Origin: Phascolarctos cinereus
Lineage: Eukaryota > Chordata > Mammalia > Diprotodontia > Phascolarctidae
Length of the DNA stretch: 64,000 nt
Assembly (NCBI RefSeq): GCF_002099425.1
Contig: NW_018344160.1
Coordinates: 682,001 to 746,000, forward strand
Direction of reading: 5' to 3'
Shown here: positions 36,769 through 49,026 of the stretch, one piece after another
Numbering within the stretch: the stretch's first letter is position 1
Layout: each line of letters starts with the position of its first letter
Position numbers and translations under genes: made by a program
Notes under the pieces: generated by a model
Told to the model about the DNA's origin: nothing
What the model saw: only the letters and a program-made list of their open reading frames with translations
Databases searched by the model: none

Positions 36769-36914
36769 TTCTTATAGGACAGTAGTATTCCATTACATCC
36801 ATATACCACAACTTTTTCAGCCATTCCTCAGTTGAAGGGTATCTCCTCTATTTCCAATTCTTTGACACCACAAAAAGAGCTACTATAAATATTTTTATGC
36901 ATGTCGGTTCCATT
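36769..36914 (-). mobile_element. Antisense L1 ORF2 3' fragment
   Basis: Includes GTATTCCATTACATCCATAT, 'acaactttttcagccattcc' and CACCACAAAAAGAGCTACTA, the reverse complement of the L1 text at 40060-40170. Ends at the MSI2-like retrocopy. Confidence 0.7.
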
Positions 36915-37710
36915 TCATGGGGATATATTTCACAGACTTACTTCAAAATGTCTTCATTCTTAAAAGTGAGGAAGTCAAGCCCTTTGTGCCTGTTGCTGGC
37001 TTTATTAAATATCAGCGTAGTATTTTCCACCTTGCCAAACTGCTAAAAATATTGTTTTATATCTTCTACAACTGTATTCCCAGACAATCTGACTACAAAG
37101 ATTTTCTATGTCTTTGGTGACCATCTTGGGCTGTGCTCAACTCAGAAATGAAACTTTGGTGTCCATCATCTTTGAATTTAATTCAGGATGGGGTTGAGTT
37201 AATACTTTATCTACACTTAATTGCTTGGCAAATGTGAGGAAACCGAAGCTTGTCGAGCGTTTGGTGGTGGGATCTATCGTGACCATACATTCTCTAATTT
37301 CTCCAAATTTGCTAAAAATAGTCTCTAAGTCTATCTGGTGAGGTTTGCCAGTTCAGGCCACCGATGAACATTTTGCCAAGGTCGTGTTGTGAGTTATTAG
37401 GGCTTATCTCCCATCTGCCCCCATATCTCAGGGCTTTCCACTCCCCACCCCCCAAAATTAAGCCCCACAGTGATCTTAGCAGAGCAGCAGCCAGCTACAA
37501 ACCCAAAGAGCTCCCTCCTCCTCTTCCTTATTCTCCTCCTCCACTCCGGAGCTACACTGAATCTCACACAGAGAAGGAGCCTGGGAAGCAGGGAGATCCC
37601 TTCACATGTAGGATTAGCTTAACTCAACTGAGGTCCTTCTCAAGTCCCCCTCTTCCCCTGCCTGCCCCCCCATCCCCACCTTTCCTCCTCCATTTACCTA
37701 CCCCCATCTT
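36915..37710 (-). pseudogene. MSI2P: Processed pseudogene of Musashi RNA-binding protein 2 (5' UTR and first two RRMs)
   Basis: The minus strand reads [20 protein letters not shown] and DRLRDYF (37396-37317). In shifting frames it then gives [16 protein letters not shown], the QPHPEL and PKM-T blocks, VVEDIKQYF, QFGKVE and NEDILK-VCEI, ending near 36915. Musashi-2 has [28 protein letters not shown] and the same downstream order, including the RNP motifs of two RRMs. QTSPD separates MSI2 from MSI1 (QTTQEG). The start codon region is near 37424-37426, after a GAAAGCCCTGAGAT context; the GC-richer stretch up to about 37710 is the likely 5' UTR. Several frameshifts and stops are present and no introns, so it is an L1-made retrocopy. 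Its 3' half is missing. The plus-strand frame 37364-37780 (proline-rich) is only its shadow. Confidence 0.85.
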
Positions 37711-37771
37711 CCAATACAGGGTCTTTACCAAGAAAACCCAGAGTTGGTCACAACTAAAAAATGACTGGACA
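37711..37771 (+). mobile_element. SINE 3' tail fragment
   Basis: GGGTCTTTACCAAGAAAACC and ACAACTAAAAAATGACTGG match the 3' end of the long-tail SINE at 25243. The head is absent. Confidence 0.65.
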
Positions 37772-39132
37772 ACAAATTGAGTTTTGTTTTTTTTTCTGAA
37801 AGCTGCCTGTTCATATTCTTTTACTACTAATTACTGGGAAATGGTTCTTATTCTTATAAATGTGGCTCAGTTTCATGTATATTTGAAAGATGAGGCCTTA
37901 ATAAGAGAAATTTGCTGTAATCCTCCCTCCTTAGTTTCTTGTTTTGCTTCTAAATTTGGCTCCATTAGTTTTGTTAGTGCAGAAAAACAAACTTTTTAAT
38001 TTTATGTAATCAAAAAGTAACTCTTTTACTTCCATTGATCCTCTCTATCTTTTATAAACACTTCCCTTATCCATTGAATACCATATACATTTTCAGTTCT
38101 CTCCTTATTTATTTATATTATTACTATTTATGTTTAAAGTATCTATCCATTTTAACCTTATCTTTATATACAATGTGAGATGTTGCTCTAACTTCTGCAT
38201 AACTACTTTCCATTTTCCTTGCAATTATTTTCCAATTGCTGAATTCATACCCTAAAAGTTAGATGTTTATCAAACATGAGATTACTGTGGTCATTTACTA
38301 TTGTGTATTGTGTACCCAAACTATTCAACTGATCGATCATTCTATTTCTTAGCCAGATTGCATTTTGTTACAACTTTTTCTAGCTTTTACAAAGTAATTC
38401 TTTTGCAGTTTGATTGATATGGCACTGAATAAGTAAATTAACTTGCATAGAATTGCATTTTTTTTTGGTTATATTGATACTGCTCCACTGGGGCCACTGA
38501 TTCCTTGGGACTACAAGTGATACTTTTCCTTAAGGTCTCTGATTCCTTGTGAACAAAAAATGATACCTCCTCTCAGGGCTTCCACTCCCTCTTGACCAGC
38601 CAAACTCCTCTCTGCCCTTGAACTCTGATCCAGAAGTTAGTATAGGCAATGGAGTTACCAAAGAGTTGCATTTCAGGGCGCTTGTTCCCTATTCCTCTCT
38701 GCCTTTGAACTACGACCCAGAAAAGGGTTTTTGCAATGAAGCTTTCAGTGTCTTGTCCTGTGTCCAGAGCCAGCACAGGGGTCTCCTGTAAACTCTTTCT
38801 GAAGCAGTTTCAAGGTCCCCTGACTGTCTCTGTATTGAAAGATCCCAAAACTGCTGTTGCCTCTGTTGGCACTACCTGGTTCCAGAATTTTTGTTTCATC
38901 CATGAAAGTTTGGGGCCAGCCTCCATCACTGTGTCACAAAACTTTCCAACCTCCTAAGTTGTCTTGGGTTCAAAGAATATCTTACTCTGTACTATTGTTG
39001 ACTCTGAATTCCAGAATTTGATTTAAGGCCTTCTTTTAAAGATTTTTTTTCTCTTTTTTCTTTTCTTATCTTTCTTTTTTTTTTTTAGAACATTGAGAAC
39101 ATTTTGTACTCTACCATCTTGGCTCTGCCTCT
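37772..39132 (-). mobile_element. Antisense L1 with central deletion (ORF2 C-terminal part joined to 5' UTR)
   Basis: 37775-38480 follows antisense ORF2 text (compare 32030-32830: 'tgagatgttgctctaac', a TGATATGGCACTGAATAAGT block). At about 38481 it switches to 5' UTR text that tracks 54500-55030 (CTCTCTGCCCTTGAACTCTG, 'ggcaatggagttacc', TACTCTACCATCTTGGCTCT at the end). The middle of the element (RT core, endonuclease, ORF1) is absent. With 36769-36914 it may form one older L1 split by the MSI2-like retrocopy and a SINE tail. Confidence 0.65.
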
Positions 39133-39623
39133 AAATTCCTTTTAAGGAAATTTTAAGAGGAAAAAGTGATATTGTTGTGTGATTATTATGTCTACTAAAA
39201 TGATATTTTCTTGATCTAAAATCAGAAAGGAAACTATAGGAAATATCTGTTTTGTATAAGTTAAAAATTGTAACTTTGTTTGCAAGTAATTCCTCTAAAA
39301 AGGATTAGCCAAAATATTTGTTTAGTATTAAATTATACTAGCCTCATAGTATGAAATTATAACTTTGCATAGAGCTTTGATTTCCTGAAAAATGTTCCTA
39401 TATAAATTTAACTTGGGTAAAAAACTAAACAATAGCTAAAGAACAGTAAAATTTGATTCTCTTCTTTAGGACGTTGTTTGCATAGAAATGTTGTTAGTTT
39501 CCACAACAGAGAATGGTGTTGTGCAACTGAAATGACTACATTGTGACTATTAAAGCAAAGTAGTCATGATGAAAAAGTGGAACATGGATGAAAGAAAAGA
39601 AATCTAATGCAATTATTTCATAA
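39133..39623. other. Unassigned AT-rich DNA
   Basis: No recognisable repeat or coding sequence. Confidence 0.4.
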
Positions 39624-39852
39624 GGCTATTAGGTGGCACATTGGATAGAATACTGAGCCTAGAGTCACAAAGATTCATCTTCTTGACTTCAAATCTGGCC
39701 TCAGACATATGCTAACTATATCTCTGGTCAATCATTTATTTCTGTTTGTCTCAGTTTCCTCATCTGTAAAATTATCTGAAGAAGGAAATGGCAAACCATT
39801 GCAGTATCATTGCCAAAAACCAAAACAAAACAGAACAACAAAACAGGAAATG

Positions 39853-40842
39853 ACAACTGTTTGAGAAGAAATGGAAAAATTGGAACACTAATGCATTGTT
39901 GGTCGAGTTATGAAATGATCCAACCATTTAGGAGAGCAATTTGGAACTATGCCCAAAGGGCTGTAAAAATGTGCATACCCTTTGACCCAGCAATAGCACT
40001 TCTAGGGCTGTATCCCAAAGAGATCATAAAAGTGGGAAGAGAACCCATATGTACAAAAAATATTTATAGCAGCTCTTTCTGTGGTGGCAAAGGATTGGAA
40101 ATTGAGGGTATGCCCATTAATTAGGGAATGGCTGAACAAGTTGTGGTTTATGAATGTAATGGAATACTATTTTACCGTAAGAAATGATGAGGGGCAGCTA
40201 GATGGTGCAGTTGATAGAGCACTGGCCTTGAAGTCAGGAAAACCTGAGTTCAAATGTTCAAATCTTGTCTCACACCAAACACTTGACACTTACTAACTGT
40301 GTGACCCTGGGTAAGTCACTTAACCCCAGTTGACAATCAAAAAGAAAAAGAAAGAAAAAATGATGAGCAGATGGACTTCAGAAAGACCTGAAAAGACCTG
40401 TATGGACTGCTTCTGAGTAAAGTGAGTAGGTCCAAGAGACATTGTACACAATAACAGTCACATTGGGTGATGACTAACTTTCATAGAATTAACCCTTCTC
40501 AGCAATGTAAGGATTTAAGACATCTCCAATTCTCATGATGGAAAATGCTACCCACATCCAAAGAAAGAGTTAGAATGCAGATCAAAGCATACTATTTGCT
40601 CTTTTTTTCTGTTCTGTTCTGTTTTGTTTCCTCTTTCTTTCCTCCTATTGGTTCTGATTCTTCATTATAACATGACTAATGTGAAAATATGTTTAATAGG
40701 AATGTATATGTAGAGCCTATATCAGAAGGGAGGAGGGTAAGGAGGATGAGAAAAATTTAAAACTCAAAAGCTTATGTAAGTGACTGTTGAGAAATAAAAA
40801 TAAGTTAAAAGAAGGAAAACAAAACTAAAAAACAAAATAAAA
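39853..40842 (+). mobile_element. L1 3' end (ORF2 C-terminus and 3' UTR), 5'-truncated, inside a SINE
   Basis: ORF2 C-terminal reading: GTLMHCWSSYEMIQP, then KMCIPFDPAIALLGLYPKEI, then VMEYYFTVRN. These match the conserved HCW, IPFDPAIPLLG and MEYY blocks of mammalian L1 ORF2. The 3' UTR follows, ending in an A-rich tail around 40790-40842. A SINE interrupts it at 40193-40352. It is 5'-truncated, the commonest L1 insertion form. Confidence 0.85.
40193..40352 (+). mobile_element. tRNA-derived marsupial SINE (WSINE1/Mar1-like, short type) inside L1
   Basis: GGGGCAGCTAGATGGTGCAG head, 'gagcactggccttgaagtcagg', ACACTTGACACTTACTAACT, GTGTGACCCTGGGTAAGTCA, CTTAACCCCAGTTGACAATC and an AAAGAAAAAG tail. 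L1 text is interrupted after GAAATGATGA and resumes after a second AAATGATGA, giving an 8-10 base target-site duplication. The least eroded SINE here, so probably the youngest. Confidence 0.9.
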
Positions 40843-41371
40843 AATGAGATCAAAGTCAGATATAACTGAAAAAAAGACTAAACAGCAACAACAACAATTA
40901 TTTCATAAAGGAATTTAACTTCTACAAATTAATTGGTTTAAAAGACTTTAATTGATTGATTAATTTATTTAAAAGAGCTTTAAAATTACCTGAATCATGA
41001 ACCATCTTCACTACTTGCCAAACAGAAGGATAACAGACAAATGAACTTCCCATTTCACATAAAAACTCATTTAAAACAACTTATGGAAAAGAATGATGAT
41101 AAATTATGAGAAATATTATCTTGCAAATCAGAGCTGTACAGAGGAGTATAAGACTAGTTAATAAAAACCATCTGAAGGAAGTAAGCAAAATAAACCTATA
41201 ACAAATGAGAGTTTAAATGGCAAAAGAAAATAAAAGAAACAATGGATAAAATGTCCAAAGTTTTTTTTAAACAATAAAAAATTCATATTCATATTCTCAT
41301 AAATCCATTTGGGTATATGAACCTATTAGGGCAATTCTCCCCAAAAACCTACATGATAAGCAAATGGGCAA

Positions 41372-41510
41372 GGCATGATATTGTAGAAGGAGCACTAGAC
41401 TCACAATCAGAGGACCTGGATTCTACCACTAATGATAATCTGTGATCTTGGGAAAGTAAATTAATTTCTTGGAATCTCAGTTTCCTTATCTGTAATGTGA
41501 GAAGGAATAT
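41372..41510 (+). mobile_element. MIR (Ther1-type CORE-SINE) relic
   Basis: 'gagcactagactcacaatcagaggacctggattc' head, TGTGATCTTGGGAAAGTAAA core and CTCAGTTTCCTTATCTGTAA, the standard MIR order. Confidence 0.75.
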
Positions 41511-43124
41511 TGTTACAATGTCCACTTTACATGACACGTGTGAGGCTCAAATACTCTATTTGAAAACCTCGATAAAACCATAAAATATTATATAAATGTG
41601 AGATGATTTTATTCCTATTTGACAAATGAAAAAACTGAGACTCATGCAATTTAATTTTCTCAAGTCCCTCTATGAGACTACATATGACTCTGACAGAGAC
41701 TGCATATGAGAAGATTGAATGAGAAGGCAAATCCTTTAACTCTCAGATCTGATTGTTTCCACATACAATGAAATATTATGCTTCCATTATCTTTATGAAC
41801 ACTTCAAGATGCATTTTTAATTATGCTAAACATGTCACTAAAGTATCCATACTCAATGATGAAAAATTATCTTTATCAGACATATATCCGAAGGAGGTGA
41901 GGGACAAGGGAAAAAGAAGTCCCATATATTTAAAATGTTGATGACAGACCTAATGTTAGCAAAAAACAACATCAAAAACAAAAACAAAAAACTAACCAAA
42001 ACCAAAGTAGGTGCACAGTGTTTGAGAATGATTAAAATAATTTCAATGTATATTACCTCATCATGAGCAATGATGAATAAATAGTTTTGAAAAAAATTTC
42101 ATATGTTAACAGCGATGAAGGAAGTGGTAAGAACTATGAAAACACAAAACAATAAGGCAAATATAAAGGTTATTAACCTAGATAAATGCTTAAACCAATG
42201 TTTTTCACCTTAATTTGAATTCCTCATAATGTATGTGAGAGAAAAATAGAAAGAGAAAGAAACAGAGAGATAGGGTAAGAGGCAAAGACAAATTATTCTG
42301 AATTTTGCAAAGTATGTCAAAAAATAGAAAAAAAATCCATGGAATCAAATAACTATTTTTAGTCATGGTAGATTAGGTTTCCAGTGATTTCTTTTTCCCA
42401 GCCTAATAAATATAGTTCTAGAATTGTCAAAGTAAAAACATATTTTGTTAAATTCTATCAAATTAAAAAAACAACAGCCTTTTAGAGGCTAGTAATTATT
42501 AAGTTTTGTTTTGACTTATACAAAGAAGCCAACTCTAAAACAAGGTCAAAGATCAGGCATTTACATATTAGTAAAGTTAAGTCTGACTTTATTGAGCATT
42601 CTTGATAGCTTTTCATTCATAGACAGATAAAGAAGTAAATAAGTATTCTTGGTAATACTTTAAAAAATATTTTATTTTCCAAGACTTGGGCGGTGATCTG
42701 TGAATGGATACATGGGACACATGTGAGAGATACAGTGAAGGAATAATTGGCAAAAAAGGGTAAATAGATGATGAGAGAAATTAGTGGAATCTTAATGGGC
42801 CAATCCTTAGAATCCAAATTGTTGCCAAAGTGCCCATTTATATGGGTGAAGAATATTACAGAAGAGCATTTAACTATGATTCATTAGGAAGTTCAATTAG
42901 AAAATGATGGTAGCTATCAATAATAGTTATGTGAATGCAGTAAAAATGAAGGCCACAAAGTTGACGAGTAATGCATACTTGAACTCCATTCACTCAGTAA
43001 TCCTAGGCCTAGGGAAAGAGTTTGGGACCTTAGTTGGAAAGAAAAATTAAAGGGAAAGAGAAACCAATGAAAAATCCATACATGTACTTACTAATATACT
43101 GTTTTTCCATCTTTAAAAAAATGT

Positions 43125-43190
43125 TTTATTTTGTCTGCCTGGTACATAGTAGTAGGTTCTTGATAAATGTTGATTGATTGACTGATCTTA
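43125..43190 (+). mobile_element. L2/MIR-type 3' end
   Basis: GCCTGGTACATAGTAGTAGG followed by TTGATAAATGTTGATTGATT. Confidence 0.65.
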
Positions 43191-44035
43191 CATCCCATGA
43201 GAAAGGTAAGACAATGTATAAAAATAATCCTTTATGGTGAGAAAGAATGCTTATGGACTATATGTAATATGAATACTTCTATGTCAATATCCCTTAAATG
43301 TTTTGATAATCTTCCTAATCACCATTTTAAAAAGTACTGTGGGTATGCTCATAGAATGTCTAATTGAATCAATTTTGTGGTAAGACTTTATATTTCAAAG
43401 TACTTAATATAGATGCTGCAAGAACTGAATTATGATGGACTATTCTTCCTTTTAAAAAGAAGACAGGTAGGAAGACTTGTGTTTCTCTTTTTTTTATAAT
43501 TTGGGTAGAAAAACAAATAATGAAAATTATTCTTTCTATATTTTTAAAGAAGAAATATACAGGACATTCATTTAAAACAGCTTCTAACCAGAAATTTTAG
43601 TCCATAATATTTTAGAATACATCGTGTTCAGTTAAAGGAAATGGTATAATTGTTACTCTTTTATGAAAATATACCAAGTTTTACCCTCAGGGCCTCAGTG
43701 TTGTATGTATATGTATAATACAGCAGAATATTGTTTTATAGTTTTACACGAATATGTACAATACTTAGAGATTGAAATCAGGAGGAGATATTTTATACTT
43801 TAGTTTTTAGAATGTTAACCTAAGAGAGTTGAAAATTAGAATTTTTATTTACTGGTTTAGTGGAATATTACTGGAATGGAATCCCAATTGTGACACCTCC
43901 CTGTGTTTCACTTGGATAAGCTCCATTCATCCCCTTTATGAATCTCATTGTTCTCATTATTAAAAGGGGAAAAAAGGACTAGATGTTTTATGATATCCTT
44001 TCTTTAACTGTAAATCAATTATTTATGTATTATAT

Positions 44036-44260
44036 ATGCATGTGTATATATATATATATATATACATACATACACACACAAATATGCACGTTTATCTGTC
44101 TATCTAAAATTTTCTATATGTAAATATTTGTATCTATATCTAAGATAAGCCAGTTTTATGCCTATACACATAATTGTCTGTATTCATATACATGTATATA
44201 GATATGTACATGTATGTATGTGTTTATATACACATATATGCATTCATATAAGTAAACTAT
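44036..44260. repeat. TA/CA/TGTA microsatellite cluster
   Basis: TATATA run at 44046-44064, then CATACA, TATCTA and ATGTAC units. Confidence 0.85.
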
Positions 44261-45279
44261 CTTTGAGGCAGAGAGGTAACTCTCACACCACATCTTTCAG
44301 GAAAAAAAAAAGGTGTTGAAACATCTTGTTTCATGAAACATGTTGAAATGCAAAAGTTGAAAAAGTCAAAAGAAACAATTAGTGGTGAACTTGAAGTGGG
44401 TATTTTGAGAGCTAAGACATAATAATGTAGCAAAAGATATAGAGTAATTCTTGGCAGCAACAATGCAAAAGCATCAGAACCAGAAATCTGCAACCCTGAG
44501 GATAGATGAGATTGGAAATCATGGTTGTTTTCTTTTGTAATACACTCTGCCCCAAAGTGAGGCTATAAAAGTTAGGTGTTGTAGGTGATAGATTATGAGA
44601 CTTAGGGGTCAAGAACCCACCTTTTGTCCCACTCAGGACTAAATTATTTATTTGTAGCATCTCTTCCAGATATACATAGTGATGAAAAAGGACTATAGGT
44701 TGTACGTCCAAATATATATTCTAATATGAAAAATAGATATTCTTCATCCACATGTATACGGACAGATCAACTCTTTGAGTGATTATCAATCTTTTCCAGT
44801 AACCTCTGCAATGCACTGGACTTGATGCAAACAGAAAATAAGGTCTCAGCATTCACAGAGAAATTTTCAATTTGAAAACTGAATTAGTTTTCCTGCATCA
44901 CGATACTAGGCACCTTTGATGTGTATGTATTTCATTGTTTTATGCCATACCTGATGTCTATGATCAGAGAGTCATTGAATAGGATTTTTTCTGTTGTTAT
45001 ATTTTATAGATAATTTTGAGTGATTTTGATGTATAGATGGCCCAAAGCTTAATGTAAAATACTCTGCAAAGAAACAATTTGTTCTACGAAAGCAAATGAG
45101 TTTCCATAATCAACAGAAATTACAGTGCAGCCTATCTCTACGTCATTCTATCAATTATGAAATGATACAGATATGGTTCGTTGTTGAATATTTCTTGTGA
45201 AAGTCTATATGTTACTTGATAAGAATTAACTAAACATATCTCATGTTCATGGATTAGGTGATTTCCATAAAGCTTTTAT

Positions 45280-45340
45280 ATAGCATGGAGTTTGGCACAT
45301 AGTAAGCATGTAATGAATGTTTGTTAATCAGTTGATTGGT
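45280..45340 (+). mobile_element. L2/MIR-type 3' end
   Basis: TTTGGCACATAGTAAGCATG followed by TAATGAATGTTTGTTAATCA. Confidence 0.6.
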
Positions 45341-47249
45341 GGGGGATTAGGAACATAGTTTGAGAATACTGATTGTAGCTCAACTCACTTTTGTCAATAT
45401 TAATAAACTACAAGAATTTTTTGCAAGCCTTTGTCATTTTTCCCCTCACTGGATATGCTGTAAAGTGTGAGATGTTATATCACACTAGCATTTTTTATAT
45501 ATTTTACATATTTGGTAAAATCTGTTCTCGCTAGTAGCATTTCTATCTCCCCTAGAACAATATCTGGGCCTGTGATGTGAGAGTCCAAGAGAGTTGGTTC
45601 CAACTCTCTAAGATAAAGAAAATAAAGTGTTAAAATATTTTTCCAATCTTTTCCATTTTTCTTTTCATTGCTTTCTTCTTTAATGCCCTTGGGATGACTT
45701 TATTTAATTGGATATCTTGATATACTCTCTTTAAATTGATTTTATCTTTTTTTTTAATTATGAGATAACAATATTCAGAATCATCCCTCATCCTTCTTCA
45801 TAAGATTTTTTAAATGAGTGTCTATTATAATCTAAAGTGGCCTTTGGCAGTTATCTCTCTCCATTTGGCAAGTAAAACAGTTTTGCTTTTTTTTATTTTG
45901 TTTTCTTCTAACCCTGGTATTTATATTGTAGGATCTTCTGGTCTCTTTATTTAAAATTATAATCAATGGCTATATCCTTTCTCTTTACCATTTCCCAATT
46001 TTGATGACTAATTAGTCCCTTAAAGAGCTTAGAATTTAGTTGTTTCAATTGTAGCTTGTATCTTTATCATTATTATATTTTTCTCTTGCTTTTTACTAAT
46101 TGTCTTAATCAGGTAGAGTCAATGGTATGACTGTACACAAAAATATCATTCACAATGAACTCTCATGTTTAAAAAAGTTCATAAAGTTAAAATAAAATAA
46201 ATTTCATTTTATGTCATTTGATGCTCGCCACATCTAGCACATACTATTATTTTCTCAAAGAAATTATTAATTCTACAGATGGGAGGCTTCTTTGCAATCC
46301 TTCAGTCTCTGGATTCCATTATTCTTTCTTTCTGAGCTATTATTTATCATGTATTTCTCCCCATTACATTTCCAATCTTTACCCTGAAGTTATCAACCAC
46401 AAGTGTATATGTTGATATAAGTTAGAAGACTTTATCAAGTTCATTATAAAATGTCTATTTCATCACCCTCAGAAAACAATATTGTTGTATTAGCTGAAAT
46501 TATTTTTATTGTGGTATTTTTTTTCACAAATACTTACAATTCACACCATAATACATGGTGACTGAATATCACATGGAATATTTCTTATTGCCTTGGAATA
46601 GTTTATAAAAACTTGCTCAACTAACTTTTTACTTCTCCTAGAAAGAGCTTTGATTTATACTTCCACTTAACTGAAACTTCCTTTTGTCTTCTTATTTCAT
46701 TTATAACAATAAATTTTTCAGCAATATTGACATTTCTGTTCATTGGGCAAGCATCTCATTTTTATAGTAACAACAGTTAAATCAAATATTTCATTTAACT
46801 GCTATTTGACTATTACCACCAAGTTGTTTTCTTTCCTAACATTCTGCCAACATCAATATAGAGGAAAAGGAAGGATCCCAAGATGGTGGCCCATTTTTTA
46901 TTTTTATATTTTGTTTCATTTGTAAAAATCACAAAAAAGTGATTACCAAATAGTCTGCCAAATGGAGATGTGTCTCATACCCTTCACTCTATTGGTCCTC
47001 AAAAAGAAAAAAAAAATGGACTCAATCTATTGATAGGATCCTACCAAAATCTTTTCCAACATATTAAAAACAACCTCATATTATATTTCACTGGTCTATC
47101 TTTCAACATTTTCAGTTCAACTATATACCTTGAGAAGGCATCAGAGTATAAATTAATGAAAGATAGTGTATACATTCATATATGTACTTATATGCGTATG
47201 TGTATGTGTATTAGATGACTAGCAATGTATCTATATTTCGATAGATAGA

Positions 47250-47628
47250 TATAGATATAGTTAATCAAAAAATTTATTAAGGACTTACTATGTGCCAATC
47301 ACTATGCTAGGCAATGGGGATACAAAGAAAAAGAATTATCCCTTCTCTTGCAGAGCTTACAAGACATGGAGAAATAAAAAATGAGTACATCTATGTACAT
47401 ACAAGTTATGTACAACATATATGGGAAGTAATCTGAAAGGGAAGACCATAGCAATTTGGGTGGAGGACTGTTGCATAACCATGAAGGTGGGAATCAAGCT
47501 TAGTCTTACAGGAAGATAGGGAAGTCAAAAGGCAGAGGTGAGAAGAGAAAAGATTCCAAGCATGAGGTACCACTGATGAAAAGTCATAGAGTTGGGAAAT
47601 GGAATATCATAGGAGAGTAACACTACAC
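47250..47628 (+). repeat. Ancient interspersed repeat, second copy (partial)
   Basis: AAATTTATTAAGGACTTACT, ATGTGCCAATCACTATGCTA and GGCAATGGGGATACAAAG, then purine-rich text with 'aggcagaggtgagaagag'. Same family and order as the start of 8070-9115. Confidence 0.6.
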
Positions 47629-47700
47629 ACATACACATATACACACAAACAAACACACCCCTGTGATGAGTGTGTTGTGTGTGTGTGCGTGTGTGTGTAT
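47629..47700. repeat. CA/TG microsatellite
   Basis: CACACATACACATATACACA followed by a GTGTGTGTGTGCGTGTGTG run. Confidence 0.85.
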
Positions 47701-48204
47701 CCCTGTAATCTTCTAGGGTTAAATATTAATTTTATTTATTAACAACACAACAAACTACACAAGAAATGTACAATTATTTACAGGGTATCATTGGTGAGAA
47801 ATATCACTTTAGTGAAAGTCAACTTTAATAATTACTGCAACTGCAGGCTTCACAATTCCGAAAACATAGTCCCACCATTTATTTATCTCAGTGTTTCTAA
47901 TTGTAGAGTCGTCTTTTCTTTTAGTTTCTGATTTTAACAAGATATGTGTTAAACAAAATTCTCTCAGGAAATTAATTTTATTAGTCCTTTTTCTTCTGTT
48001 CTTTCAAAAATCACAGTGAACAGCCTCTATGGAACAATATTTACTCGATCTTCTAACATGCTCTTCATAAATTGTCTACCTGAATCAACATTGACCAGAA
48101 TTTCATTGCCTTTTAACGATACAGTAAACAGTATTATTGTAAGAGAAGCTACTGAAGCTGATTTCACATTTAAATACATATTTTACTTATTTATTAACAT
48201 GGCA

Positions 48205-48312
48205 AAGCGGTTGAAATGCTGGAGTCAGTTTATGATATAGATGCAAACGTCACCTCTGACAGTATGTAGTTGTGTTATCACAGGCAAGTCATTTCACCTC
48301 TCTGAGCTCAAG
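48205..48312 (+). mobile_element. MIR/SINE relic
   Basis: 'gttgaaatgctggagtcag', CACAGGCAAGTCATTTCACC and 'tctctgagctcaag' follow the tRNA-SINE/MIR order. Confidence 0.5.
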
Positions 48313-48717
48313 AGAACTCACTAAAACTAAAATTTGCAGTAAGATGGCCATCTACTTTGACAGACCTCTTATACCCTTACACAAAAATAAGAAGATATTA
48401 CTGTAAAAATTATTGTTGTCTTACTCTAGTGAACTCCATAATTCTGCAAAGTCTGTCAGTGTAGGTTCTCCCTTCATTGATAGAAATCAGGTCGTTCCAG
48501 AATAATATTGTAAGGCATAACTGTACCTAAAATTTTCATTACCTGGTATCAAAAGATAAGGCCTTTGAGAAGTTATCTAGGATGCCCTCTCTGAATAATA
48601 AATTTGTACTGAGAAAAATGTTCACTGTACATCACACAACTTGAGAAGAATAAAGGGTTATTATCATTTAAAATTAAACGATGGATTAAAAAGCTAAGAA
48701 TTATTTATTTATTTTTT

Positions 48718-49026
48718 GAGATTGGGTTTCCACACAACACTGAACCTGGAAGAACTGGTGTCATTTATTAGTTCAGTCTCAGTGCTGATCATTCCAGAAG
48801 GTTTAATCTCCTCTTTTTTTTTTTTTGATTTGGACTGATTCACCCTTCTTTCCTTAGGTACTCTGATGACCCAACCACCACTGGGGTTCACCATTTTCAT
48901 GCTGGTCTAAGTGAGAATACATAGGCTTCATTCCTGCTATATCCCAGAATTCCTTGAACTTAAGTGATCCATCAGCTTTAACCTGCCAAGTAGCAGGGAT
49001 TACAGGCTAGTGTTACCATATCTAGC
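48718..49026 (-). pseudogene. RN7SLP: 7SL (signal recognition particle RNA) pseudogene, full length
   Basis: Read on the minus strand, the copy follows 7SL RNA from end to end. It includes AGCCTGTAATCCCTGCTACT (Alu domain 5' loop region), GGATCACTTAAGTTCAAGGA, ATGGTGAACCCCAGTGGTGG, CCTAAGGAAAGAAGGGTGAA, GATCAGCACTGAGAC and a terminal 'cccaatctc'. An A-rich tail follows (48717 to about 48698). 7SL is the RNA scaffold of the particle that targets secretory proteins to the ER. One internal stretch, near the 'ggaaacggagcagg' region of the functional RNA, has been replaced by an A-run. Many base changes and the tail mark it as an L1-made copy. Frames over it, such as 48709-48900 on the minus strand, are not genes. 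Confidence 0.85.

Larger units (their letters stand above)
39624..40905 (+). mobile_element. tRNA-derived SINE (long-tail type) split by an L1
   Basis: The head and body (39624-39852) read CTATTAGGTGGCACATTGGA, 'aatctggcctcagaca', TGTCTCAGTTTCCTCATCTG and GAAGGAAATGGCAAACCATT. The distal tail (about 40843-40905) reads AAGTCAGATATAACTGAA and an AGACTAAACAGCAACAAC end, matching the tail of the SINE at 25243. L1 3' sequence lies between them. Confidence 0.75.

Noticed and set aside
37364-37780. 138-codon plus-strand open frame, proline-rich
   Set aside because: It is the reverse shadow of the GC-richer leader of the MSI2-like retrocopy and runs into a SINE tail.
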